Of a DNA stretch of 64,000 bases, positions 7,597 to 17,500 are shown piece after piece; the stretch's first letter is position 1, and each line of letters begins with the position of its first letter. The notes below the pieces were generated by a model, which had not been told where the DNA came from, ran no database searches, and saw only the letters and a program-made list of their open reading frames with translations. Made by a program: the position numbers and the translations under genes. Location: contig JASBRY010000009.1 in assembly GCA_030149165.1 (NCBI GenBank), positions 1,240,001-1,304,000 on the forward strand, read 5' to 3'. This DNA is from Phycisphaerales bacterium. GTDB lineage: Bacteria > Planctomycetota > Phycisphaerae > Phycisphaerales > UBA1924.

Positions 7597-8898
7597 ATGG
7601 CAACATTTGTATACCAAGCTCTAAACGCTGCGGGCAAAACTCAGAAGGGCACCGTTGAAGCCGCAAGTTCCGAGGACGCGATTCAACGCATCAAGTCACA
7701 GGGGTACTTCCCTACATCAGTCCAGCCTCAAAAAGAGAAAAAGGGTAAGGGTGATACGACCGGCGCCACCGCAGCCGCAGCGGCAGAGAGCAAAAAAAAG
7801 AAGAAAAAAAAGAAGAAGGGTGGTGGCTTCACCATCGGAGGTGTGAGTACTAAGAACATGACCCTCTTCACACGCCAGCTCTCCACGCTTCAGGATGCGG
7901 GTCTTCCGCTTCTCCGTTCGTTGCAGATTCTTGAGAGTCAACAAAAGCCAGGCGCACTCAAAAATGTGCTCCAGAATGTGACCGAAGAAGTCGAAGGCGG
8001 TTCATCGCTCTCCGAGGCGATGTCCAAACAACCCAAAGCATTCGATCACCTATATGTAAAAATGGTTAACGCCGGCGAAATCGGTGGTGTGCTTGACATC
8101 ATTCTTCAGCGTCTCTCCGAGTTCATGGAGAAGAGTGAAAAACTGAAGCGGAAGATCAAGGGTGCAATGGTCTATCCAGTCGTGGTTGTGTTGATTGCGC
8201 TGATCATTCTTACCGGCATTATGCTCCTCATCATCCCGCAGTTCGAAGCAATCTTCGCAGACTTCGGTGTTGAACTCCCTGCGCTTACGCTCTGGCTCGT
8301 GAACACATCGAGCTGGGTTGCTGGTACAAAGCCTGGTCAAGAAATCCCGGGTTGGGTATTCATTTTGCTAGGTCCTCCAGCGGTGCTTATAGGAGTGAAA
8401 CTGCTCCGTAAGACCACGCCAGGTAAAGCGGTCTTTGACACTTTGCTGCTCTGGACACCAATCTTCGGAACACTGGTTCGCAAGACCACAATCGCTCGTT
8501 TCACTCGTACATTGGGCACGCTCATCAGCGCGGGTGTCCCCATTCTCGAAGCCGTGACGATTACAGGTCAAACCTCAGGCAACTATGTCTTCGAGAAAGC
8601 ACTCCGCAAGGTCCACGACTCGATTCGTGAAGGTGAGACTTTCGCTGATCCATTGCGTGAGTCTAAGACCTGCGATGCGATCGTGGTCAACATGATCGAT
8701 GTGGGCGAGGAGACCGGTGATATGGATTCCATGCTCATGAAGATTGCAGACAACTACGACGAAGAAGTGGATGTCGCTGTTGAGTCGCTCGTCTCACTGC
8801 TCGAACCACTCATGGTGGTTCTTCTGGGTGGTATGGTCGGGACCATCGTTGTTGCGATGTTCCTCCCGATGGTCAAGATGATCGAGAGTCTTCAGTAA
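7597..8898 (+). CDS. pilC: PilC/GspF inner-membrane platform protein 1
   Basis: 433 residues. It starts M-A-T-F-V-Y-Q-A, typical of PilC/GspF, and has two T2SSF domains, each begun by a F-x-R-Q-L/F-x-R-T-L motif, plus at least three membrane segments (near residues 195-215, 250-270 and at the C terminus). It is the membrane platform that couples the ATPase to pilin insertion. The linker between the N-terminal strand region and the first domain holds nine consecutive lysines encoded by two A-runs (about 7790-7810). The ATG at 7597 is chosen because GGAAGGAA precedes it; an in-frame ATG at 7549 would add 16 unlikely residues. Confidence 0.95.
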   Translation: MATFVYQALNAAGKTQKGTVEAASSEDAIQRIKSQGYFPTSVQPQKEKKGKGDTTGATAAAAAESKKKKKKKKKGGGFTIGGVSTKNMTLFTRQLSTLQDAGLPLLRSLQILESQQKPGALKNVLQNVTEEVEGGSSLSEAMSKQPKAFDHLYVKMVNAGEIGGVLDIILQRLSEFMEKSEKLKRKIKGAMVYPVVVVLIALIILTGIMLLIIPQFEAIFADFGVELPALTLWLVNTSSWVAGTKPGQEIPGWVFILLGPPAVLIGVKLLRKTTPGKAVFDTLLLWTPIFGTLVRKTTIARFTRTLGTLISAGVPILEAVTITGQTSGNYVFEKALRKVHDSIREGETFADPLRESKTCDAIVVNMIDVGEETGDMDSMLMKIADNYDEEVDVAVESLVSLLEPLMVVLLGGMVGTIVVAMFLPMVKMIESLQ

Positions 8899-8950
8899 AC
8901 ACCGCGCTTTAGCAAACCATCTCTCGCAAAGCATTACGGAGTACGCATTC

Positions 8951-10126
8951 GTGCATCACACGATCAGACATCCTGAACATCCGATGAGTAAAAAGCGCGA
9001 TCGACGCGCATTTACTCTGATGGAGCTGATGGTGACGCTGTCAATCATCGTACTCCTTCTGGGATTCCTTGCTTCAGCGCTCGGACGCGCCACACGCAGC
9101 GCTCGACAGACCGCAAGCCAGCGATCAGCAGAAGCCATCGCCGCTTCGGTTGAGCAGTTCCGTCTTGAGTTCGGATTCCTGCCACCACTCGTCCATGACG
9201 GCGAGATTATCAGCGAGAATGACTACCGCCCGTGGGATCAATCCGCTGGTATGATCACTTCTCAACAAGGCCCACTCGCTCCTGGTCTTGCTGATGTTCC
9301 TTACCAATATCAGCAGCTCGTCGTTTGGAACGAGGCGTACGACTTCGACTTCTTCCGAAGACGCGATGGAAGTGCAACTGACGAGATAGAAATCCCTGCT
9401 GGAGGGCAATGGGATCTCGACGGTGCGTGGGATGACCGTCGATACTCCCGCTACGCACTCGCCTACTACCTCATGGGCACGCTCCCGCGATCCGTTGATG
9501 GTGTTGCGGGACAAGGAATGAGCCGTCCGCTTGCCAATGGTGGTTTCGTGAGCGTTGGGTATCCAATCGGAAGCACACGCGATCGCTACGAACCTACCCT
9601 CGATACCGATCGTCAAGGAATCAAACTCCAGACTGGATATGTGCGACCCATTGATCTCGCAGAGCACGCTGTGCTGCCGTATTCAGACAACCTGACCACA
9701 CAAAATGTCTATGACCTTTACGACGCGGAAGAACTGGATCAACTGACCGCTCTCGTGGACGCATTCGGAACCGCATTTCGTTACTACCGCTGGGAGCACG
9801 GCCGGTACAACGCCCAGCGTCAGCTTGTTATCCAAACATCACTGGATCTGAATATCCCCCCTGTGCTTCTCGATCCAGAGGTCCTCGTCGAGCTGGAAAA
9901 TGATGACAGCGCCGACCCAATTCTAGATGTCACAGACGGCAATCCGGAACTCCGTGAGGCACGATTCGCGATCGTCGGCGCCGGCGCTGACAGGCTCTTT
10001 GGAACCGAACCAATCGAGCACATCGTAAAGATTCTGAACACCAACGATCCGGGCGGAGATCCCGGTGAAATCGCCCGAATCCGCAAGCTCGCCATGGATG
10101 ACAATGTCGTCGCGTACGGCAAATAA
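8951..10126 (+). CDS. Large prepilin-like protein (locus 1, first pseudopilin)
   Basis: 391 residues if the GTG at 8951 is used (GGAG nine bases upstream); an ATG at 8984 gives 380. The prepilin signal is R-R-A-F-T-L-M-E-L-M with cleavage expected after Ala, then a hydrophobic helix with Glu at +5. The remaining roughly 340 residues are soluble and acidic, without a family I recognise; pseudopilins are usually 150-250 residues. It is first in a series of four prepilin-like genes followed by a GspK-like gene, matching the G-H-I-J-K order of type II secretion operons. It probably forms part of a pseudopilus, but it may not be the major subunit because of its size. Confidence 0.85.
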   Translation: MHHTIRHPEHPMSKKRDRRAFTLMELMVTLSIIVLLLGFLASALGRATRSARQTASQRSAEAIAASVEQFRLEFGFLPPLVHDGEIISENDYRPWDQSAGMITSQQGPLAPGLADVPYQYQQLVVWNEAYDFDFFRRRDGSATDEIEIPAGGQWDLDGAWDDRRYSRYALAYYLMGTLPRSVDGVAGQGMSRPLANGGFVSVGYPIGSTRDRYEPTLDTDRQGIKLQTGYVRPIDLAEHAVLPYSDNLTTQNVYDLYDAEELDQLTALVDAFGTAFRYYRWEHGRYNAQRQLVIQTSLDLNIPPVLLDPEVLVELENDDSADPILDVTDGNPELREARFAIVGAGADRLFGTEPIEHIVKILNTNDPGGDPGEIARIRKLAMDDNVVAYGK

Positions 10127-10140
10127 AGAATGCATTAGCA

Positions 10141-11442
10141 ATGAATCTATTTAATACACATCATGATCAACGCGAGAGCAAACTGCGAGGAGCATTCACC
10201 CTCGTTGAAGTGCTCGTGGTGATCGTGATTGCATTCATTCTGATTTCAATCAGCGTGCCAGCGTATCAAACCTTGATCAGTTCCTCCGAACGATCATTAG
10301 CGGTGAACTCTGTGCAAGCCGCGATCCAAGCCGCGCAAGATATCGCTCTTGACGGGCGTGAAGGCGAAGACGGCGCGATCATCTTTCTCGTTGATGAGAA
10401 CGGCTTGTTGACCATGGTCCCCGCCGTCAAGATCGGTGACTACAAAGAGCCCTACGCTGAAGCCCCTGGGAATCTGGGGTTCCAGTCCTTCGATTACGAC
10501 TACATCGAAATGGAAGTCTTCGCACCATTGACCACAGGTGAATCTGTCCAACTCCCTGAATCATGGTTCGTGCGTGGGTATGCACCAATCGGAAGCATGA
10601 TCGATCGTTTCGTCGTTCGTGGAGCGCCAGCAGAGAATCGCTTCGCCGCGATCTGGTACAACTCCCCGATGTATGGCGGCACCGACATCCAAAGCAATGT
10701 CAAACAAGAAGGTCATTGGATCTTCCCAGAATCAAACATGTTCGCGAAAGACGCTCAGCATGTGGGTGGCAATGCAACGACCGGCGATCTTGGTGGAATC
10801 CAAGGGCAGTTCCGCACACCGCGCCAATCGTTCATGATCCGATTTGATGGTGAGAGCGGTCAGCTCAGCAGATCCACCGAACCCGCATTGTTCATCGATC
10901 CACGCAAGAGCCGTGAGCGTCCATTTGGTGATCAGCCCAATGCATCTGACCGCTGGAAGCGTGTCGATCTCGCGGACAACATCCAGCGGTGGGGCATTCG
11001 GATGCTCACTGCATCCGACACAAACTCCGACGGCACACACTGGTCGATCCAAGACCAGTACACCCGTGCACTTTGGATGGGAAACATCTCGCATGATACC
11101 GTGCTGGTCAAAGCCGTCACACGGATCGCGCTCTACAACGAGCAAGAGATGGCTCAAGACCTTGGTGCTCGAGGACTCAATCCAATCACCGGTACCTTGT
11201 ACCGTGAATATGACCAAATGGACTCAGAATCCGAGATCGCATTCGACGAACTTCTATGGGCCGGCTCGTTCCCTGGTGAAAACCAAGTCCGGAATCGAAT
11301 CAACCGCTGGATCGAAGGCGATACCAACGGCGATGGTCGAATCGTCTTCGATACCGAGGACCTCGAACTCCTTGATGAACCACGCTCTCGCTTGTACCTC
11401 ATCAGCCCGTACTCGGGCCAGTTGCAGGAGGTCTTCCGTTGA
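10141..11442 (+). CDS. Large prepilin-like protein with dockerin/EF-hand-like loop
   Basis: 433 residues. The prepilin motif is R-G-A-F-T-L-V-E-V with a hydrophobic helix to about residue 42. The C-terminal part has a calcium-loop-like G-D-T-N-G-D-G-R-I (about 393-401) followed by F-D-T-E-D-L-E-L-L, resembling a dockerin or EF-hand half. The position second in the series suggests a GspH-like minor pseudopilin, but the protein is twice the usual size. Its stop overlaps the TTG start of the next gene, so the two are translationally coupled. No other domain is recognised. The protein would be held in the inner membrane before assembly and exposed to the periplasm. Confidence 0.85.
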   Translation: MNLFNTHHDQRESKLRGAFTLVEVLVVIVIAFILISISVPAYQTLISSSERSLAVNSVQAAIQAAQDIALDGREGEDGAIIFLVDENGLLTMVPAVKIGDYKEPYAEAPGNLGFQSFDYDYIEMEVFAPLTTGESVQLPESWFVRGYAPIGSMIDRFVVRGAPAENRFAAIWYNSPMYGGTDIQSNVKQEGHWIFPESNMFAKDAQHVGGNATTGDLGGIQGQFRTPRQSFMIRFDGESGQLSRSTEPALFIDPRKSRERPFGDQPNASDRWKRVDLADNIQRWGIRMLTASDTNSDGTHWSIQDQYTRALWMGNISHDTVLVKAVTRIALYNEQEMAQDLGARGLNPITGTLYREYDQMDSESEIAFDELLWAGSFPGENQVRNRINRWIEGDTNGDGRIVFDTEDLELLDEPRSRLYLISPYSGQLQEVFR

Positions 11443-12569
11443 GCGTCCCGCAATACAACAACACTCATAAAGCGTTCACGCTGATTGAAGTTCTCATCGC
11501 GATCCTTATCCTGGCGCTTGGGTTACTTGGTCTCGGCGCGGTCTTCCCTGTCGTCATCACTCAGCAGCGCAACGCGAACGCTGTCGTTGAGGGTGAAAGC
11601 GTCGCAAGCATGGCTGAGTCAATCGTTCGCTCGTCCAATGAAGTGATCGATTTCTCTGAATGGTTCAATCCAATCAGCACTAACAAGTTCGGTTACAACG
11701 GCACAGCGCCATCAGATCCGATCACATACGAATGGGTCGTCGGACCGTTAGATCCATACGGCATGTACCCCAATGCCCCAGGCTTTGAGGGTGGGCTGTT
11801 GGGCTCAGAAACCGGTAACTGGTTTATTGATCTTGAGAATCTTCCAAACATGTCGGATCCGAACGAGTTCAACCAAGTGTTGACTGTTGCGGATCGATTG
11901 TTTCCGCAGCCGTATTCTGGGCAAGATCCAAAGTATGTTTGGGACATAGTCGCACGCCGTCAGCCGGGAACGAATCGTCCTCAGCTCGCGATCTTTATCC
12001 GCTTGGTAGATCAGCGAATCAAAGTCCCGACGGGAGCGACGCTCAGCGATGTTTTGGTGACGGGCTACATGGTGGATGATCCTGTACTCCCCGTTGCATT
12101 GGATCGCGATACTGGTCGTCCTGCAGTGGACACTGGTCTTTCCGCGGATTCTAACCTCGTTTACGCAGCGCCACAGACTCTGCAGGTTCAGGTCCCGAAG
12201 GATCATCTCGATTGGTTGATCATTGAGAATGCGAATGACCCGTTCGTCAATACATCAGTTGCATTTGCTGCTGATCCAGGGCAAAAACTGCTGGATAACA
12301 CAGGCACAGTTCGCACTGTTCTTGGTCCGGCCAGAGGACCTGATGCGCAGGTGAGTAACACAAGGATTCTCCGGGTAGATCCGCCATTCCTGCCTAGCCA
12401 AGCAGTGGATGAGATCAGCGCATACACAGAAGGCTTGAATGACCCTGAATCATTGGGCGATGAACTCGGCCGTCGAGCTGCTCGAGCTTCTTGGGTTCGT
12501 CAGATCGTTTTCACCCCACGCACACCTCTCGCCGTCCGCGTGATCACGCTTGAGGAGGTGTCCCCATGA
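11439..12569 (+). CDS. Prepilin-like protein, PilV/GspI-like
   Basis: 376 residues, TTG start supported by AGGAGG (11426-11431) seven bases upstream and by overlap with the previous stop codon. The motif H-K-A-F-T-L-I-E-V-L-I-A with a following L-A-L-G-L-L-G-L helix is typical of PilV/GspI minor pseudopilins. The rest is a soluble domain with no recognised family. Its end overlaps the next ATG by four bases (ATGA). Position, helix type and coupling all suggest a minor pseudopilin of the tip complex of locus 1. Confidence 0.87.
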   Translation: MSVPQYNNTHKAFTLIEVLIAILILALGLLGLGAVFPVVITQQRNANAVVEGESVASMAESIVRSSNEVIDFSEWFNPISTNKFGYNGTAPSDPITYEWVVGPLDPYGMYPNAPGFEGGLLGSETGNWFIDLENLPNMSDPNEFNQVLTVADRLFPQPYSGQDPKYVWDIVARRQPGTNRPQLAIFIRLVDQRIKVPTGATLSDVLVTGYMVDDPVLPVALDRDTGRPAVDTGLSADSNLVYAAPQTLQVQVPKDHLDWLIIENANDPFVNTSVAFAADPGQKLLDNTGTVRTVLGPARGPDAQVSNTRILRVDPPFLPSQAVDEISAYTEGLNDPESLGDELGRRAARASWVRQIVFTPRTPLAVRVITLEEVSP

Positions 12570-14443
12570 CCCGCTCCAAGAAAGAACATCGAGCATTCAC
12601 GATTATCGAGATTATGGTCACTGTTGGGATCCTCGTGCTCATCGCTGCAGGTGTCTCGACGATCTTTACATCGGTCGCCGACACAGTGAATACCGGACGG
12701 CGTGTCGCTGAACTCAATCGATACGCGGCTCAGCTCGAGCGCGTCATGCGAAGCGATTTCGAGAACATGACTCGTGATGGATTCATGGTCATCGCCCATC
12801 AGTACGCGCCTGGTGATGATCCGTTGAACGGGTTTGATGATCGCGATGTTCAACTCAGTCCCGCTGATCGATCTGACCGCAACGACAACAATGATCCCGG
12901 CAGACCTCGTCGAGTGGACGAGATCATGTTTTTTGCACGATCTGACTACGAGACATCGCGTCGCACCATCGCTCCCGGTATGGTTGCGCGATCGACCGAA
13001 GCCGCAATCTACTACGGGCATGGCCAGAAGCGTCGTCCCGATCTCGAACGCAGCACGGACCCAACATTGGGCTCTCAACAAGCGAATCTCTTCTTCAACC
13101 CATTCGTCAACGACAACAACATCCGCTTCAACATCGCAAGCGGCTTCAACCAAGCAGGCCTCGGAACAGCCTCCAACGACGGCGGATTCAATCCGAATCA
13201 ATACGCGAGCGATTGGGCGCTCCTCCGTCATGTCACGCTGCTGGTGAAGCCGCAGACATCTGGGCAGGATCTCCCAGACGAACTGTTCGGTTACACGCGG
13301 ATTGGTCCTGAACGAGCACTCCTTGAGGATTCTGTCCGTCAAGTTGCGCTGCAACCTGCAGCACGCTCGATCTTCAACTCACTGTCTCAAACAGGATTTG
13401 AAAATCTTCCAGCACCAACCGGAGGATTCGTGACTCCGAAATGGTTTGGTGATCGTAACATCCAAGTAGGCGGTCCGATCGCGGTTCCGAGTTATACAGA
13501 TCCCGCACTGCGTGCATCAGGAATCGTGGACATCGTGACCGACGATCTCGCGCGGATCCGCACCATGCTCTACGGCATCGCTGGTTCAACCGACATCGCA
13601 TACGACGATCCAACCGATTACTGGTCAAGAAACAATCCAAATCGAATTCGCACTCCGATGGATGTTTCTTACGACGAGTTCTCTTCGCTCTTCTGGGAAG
13701 ATCCGGGGACCGTTGCCGCGCCGATGTCTCCGAGTCTATATGACACACAGAATGTCGCTCTGCCACTTACCGGCGCGAGTTCTCCCCAGTTCACCAATGT
13801 GCGTGCATGGATGGTCGACGCGCTCCCTTCAATCTGGGAGTTCAGCACAATCGACGAACCAACGCAGCTTTCGCGTGTTCGATATGAGGATGTTCCAACC
13901 AGACTCCTTTATGACACTGATGCATTCGGGAATCCATCCGACGACAATACAAAGCGGCTGCGTACTTACGCAGAAGCAAATCAAGAAATGTTGGGCTCTG
14001 CGGTATTCGTGCCCAAGTGCACAGAGTTCATCGTCGAGTGGTCTTTTGGATTCATTGATCCATCGATTACCAACCCTGCAGACCCGCGTTACAAGCAGAT
14101 GCGATGGCACGGTCTTGAGCGGTGGATTGATTCCAACAATGACGGCTTCATCGATACCACTGGCGGAGGCATCGATCCAGGTGAGGACCAAATCGTCGCG
14201 ACCTATTACGACAAACGCCCAACCGTCGCTGACGATCCAGCAACAGAACTGATTGTTGGTCGAGCAGGGGGGCTCACACCAGACACCGAGATCGCAACCT
14301 TCGGATATCCCGACGAGTTCGGAAACGATTGGCCATGGCCTAAATACATCAGGATCACCATGTCCATTGCTGATCCGACCGACCTGAACATCGAAGAGAC
14401 CTTTCAGATGGTCTTCGAAATCCCAGACGCATCGGTGAACTGA
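12566..14443 (+). CDS. Very large prepilin-like protein, PilW/GspJ-like
   Basis: 625 residues, about three times the size of normal GspJ/PilW. The prepilin motif is H-R-A-F-T-I-I-E-I-M-V, then a hydrophobic helix. A calcium-loop-like D-S-N-N-D-G-F-I-D occurs at about 522-530. The start overlaps the previous gene by four bases and is preceded by GAGGAGGT. Fourth in the series, it corresponds to GspJ/PilW by position and by the helix. The extra sequence shows no domain I recognise. A small hairpin (14472-14490) lies in the 112-base gap before the next gene. Confidence 0.85.
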   Translation: MTRSKKEHRAFTIIEIMVTVGILVLIAAGVSTIFTSVADTVNTGRRVAELNRYAAQLERVMRSDFENMTRDGFMVIAHQYAPGDDPLNGFDDRDVQLSPADRSDRNDNNDPGRPRRVDEIMFFARSDYETSRRTIAPGMVARSTEAAIYYGHGQKRRPDLERSTDPTLGSQQANLFFNPFVNDNNIRFNIASGFNQAGLGTASNDGGFNPNQYASDWALLRHVTLLVKPQTSGQDLPDELFGYTRIGPERALLEDSVRQVALQPAARSIFNSLSQTGFENLPAPTGGFVTPKWFGDRNIQVGGPIAVPSYTDPALRASGIVDIVTDDLARIRTMLYGIAGSTDIAYDDPTDYWSRNNPNRIRTPMDVSYDEFSSLFWEDPGTVAAPMSPSLYDTQNVALPLTGASSPQFTNVRAWMVDALPSIWEFSTIDEPTQLSRVRYEDVPTRLLYDTDAFGNPSDDNTKRLRTYAEANQEMLGSAVFVPKCTEFIVEWSFGFIDPSITNPADPRYKQMRWHGLERWIDSNNDGFIDTTGGGIDPGEDQIVATYYDKRPTVADDPATELIVGRAGGLTPDTEIATFGYPDEFGNDWPWPKYIRITMSIADPTDLNIEETFQMVFEIPDASVN

Positions 14444-14555
14444 TCGCGTCCAGAATGAACCGGCAAGGGGCGCTGCGGGCACCGCGCAGCAATGACACGC
14501 CGAGTCAACCCCATTGGTGCGACGCACGCATACCGAAGCGTGCACGGAGTACGCT

Positions 14556-17500
14556 ATGACGAACCAGCCATACCAGCACACCCAGTTCAGCGAACGCAGA
14601 GGATCTGCGATCCTCATCGTTGTGGGAACGCTCGCGCTCATTGCTGTCTTCGCAGCCATCTATATCTCAATTGGCCAAGGCGATCAACGCGTCGCGCGCT
14701 CTATCCAGAATAAACAGTCAATCGAAGACAACGCGGACATTATCGCCAATCACATCCTCGGAGTACTTCGAGACGACCGACTCGACACCACAATCCAATA
14801 CGCGGATGCAAGCAACTCCTTTCCTGTACGTGAAGTGACCGATGCCCCATACACCGATTGGACTATGCGTTCAGAGTCCAACGATGAATATGAGTTGTTT
14901 AATCCATCGGGTCGTCATTTCCTTGGTGGATTAACCGCTGCTACCGATTACCGAGTAACTTCCGATCCCTGGCTCGCATCCACGACCCCGACCTACCTCG
15001 GAGATCCGGGTCAGCCTTCTAATGGCAACGATCTACGCCCGTTTGGATCACTCATGCCGGGAGACGGATCAGATTACATTGCCGGTCGATACTCGTCGAG
15101 CTTCCTCGATAACCGTGACTGGTTCCAAATCTCAAACCTTGCACCAGACGGGCGTTTCGTCAATCTCTTCAACCTCCGAGCAGGGACGGCTGAGTCCAAC
15201 GGCTTCGGTGATACCAGTGTGGGTGGTTTCGATTCAGAATCCGGATACGGCACTTTCAATCGCCCCGATGGTACATCGGTTCGCCGAATGAGCGAGTACC
15301 TCTCACTTTGGAAGCCTGACCGTGACGATGCGAACGCACGTATCCAGACCATGGTTCCACAGGACGAGGGTATCTGGATCCCAGGCCGGAACATGCCTGA
15401 ACCAGGTCATGGCATCGCTGATGATCTCGAAAATGTCCCTGCAGTCTGGAGCATGTACCAGCGGTTCATGTTCATGCCAATCAATCAGCCTTTTATGACC
15501 GTTAACCGGAATGGTCAGATCTCGACTTGGGCAGATCCTGACTACGCACCCTACCAATACGCTGATGCTGACGGCGATGGGATGATCGACTCTCGTTGGT
15601 TCGAACTCACTCTTGCACGCGATACGCAGTCAGGTAGTTCGAACGAGCGCGATGATATCGAGCGACTTTACGATGCTGGTCGAACACGAATTTTCGCTGC
15701 GGCTCGAGTTGTCGACCTGTCCGCACTGGTGAATGTTAACACCGCGCTGGATCAACTTTCAAAGCCCGAGCCGGTGATCAGTGGGTCATACGGAGCTACA
15801 CCTGGTGATGTTGATCTCCGCAGATTGTTGTCACTCTCGGATGTTGCGAACAACTATTCGCTCGCATCGCTGGGTGGGATGTCACCAAGATTCTTCCATA
15901 GACCCACGATGTCATCGAATACTGTTGGAGGGAACAATACCGACAAGGTTGCTGACGACGATTACTTCAAGTATTTCAGCAGAGCATGGGAGGACCCGCA
16001 GTTTTCATCCCGGAAGAGCATCCAGCCGTACACCAATGCCTTGAGTGTTGGGCGCTACGCGTACGATGCAATTAAGCGTGGGATCGAGTTCGGTGAAACC
16101 CTCGACAGCCGGTATTATGCTTGGCCACCTGAGTTCGCAGAGTTCAATGGTGATCCGCCGACGGCGCCAATGCCCGGCGATTTCGATGACGACTTCAACA
16201 ACCAAAATGCAGATTCATACGACATCGCTGACAGCGCATTCTTGAAGTACCGTCTCGATCAGTTCCATGAGGATCCAATCAGCCAAGCGGGTGATCCAAT
16301 GACTTCGGAGGAACGCCGCGCTTGGTACAACGGCATCGGTCGATTGGATCCATTCGGTCGTATTCAGCAAAGTGTCGGATCCGCATACGATGTTTCTGCA
16401 TCCCTCTATAACGAGGACGATCTCGCGGAACTGCTTGCCTTCCATGGACTCAATGATCCTTCCACAGTCTCGCGCCTTGAAAAAGCAGCGATGGGACGGA
16501 TGCCATCCATTGCCGATCAAAATCAGCGTGCGCTCAGTCCACTGTTGTCAAATCGCCCACTTGAGCTGGACAGGTACCGCCATGGCATCACCGAAGGCGG
16601 TCTCACAGGTTTCGACGGATACGGAGTCGCACACCCAGAAACGGATCGCTACATCGCTGGACGCATCGCGAAGGAATCCATGGCCTTCTTTGCGACTAGC
16701 CCTCGCAAGTTCCTGACCACGGTTTCAGGTGCTTCTCATCTGCGTCCTGGTAGCACAGTGAGTTTGGTCAACCCCGCATTGACAGATGGAGAAGCTGCAC
16801 AGCCATTGACGACCATGATGGGAGACCCGGCTCTCCTCTTTGGTGCATACTCACAATCGCTTGCTGGGGAGCTCAATCCGACCAAACTCAGTCCAGTAGA
16901 CATTGATGATGTGTTTGTGTTGAATCCAACAATGTCTCGAAGTGACTCCACAGCCACTCTTTTCTACGGGCATCGTGGACCAGAACTCGCACTCCGCATC
17001 GCGGCTCATACAGCAGTCAACATGGCGGATCTTTACGATTACGATCAAGAACCAACCGCAGCAACACTCATCATGGACAACTCGCTGCGGACAGAACTCA
17101 TCGACAACTACACCGGTGAGAACTCAGCAACAAACGAATACGCCCACTACGCGGGTCGTGCAACTGGGAATATGTTTGATGTTGGGCAGGCAAATCTTCC
17201 TGACAACAAGTTTACCGGATCGCAAGACCACCGCAAAGCGGTCAATGTCTTCGGAATCGAACCGATGCCATTCCTCACCGAAGTCGCGTCGATGTATGTC
17301 TACACCGATGCGCCAAGCGCGCCGGTCGCCGCAGGTCAGCCTGGAGATGATTTCGGGATTCAATACCCACGAAACATCGGCGGGTTCTTTACCATCCCAG
17401 TGGTCAACGAAGAGATCACGATCGACGGGTTGGTTTCAGAAGGCAACGGCGATTTCATGATGCAAGTCCTCGCGTTCCAGCTCACCAACCCTTGGCACGA

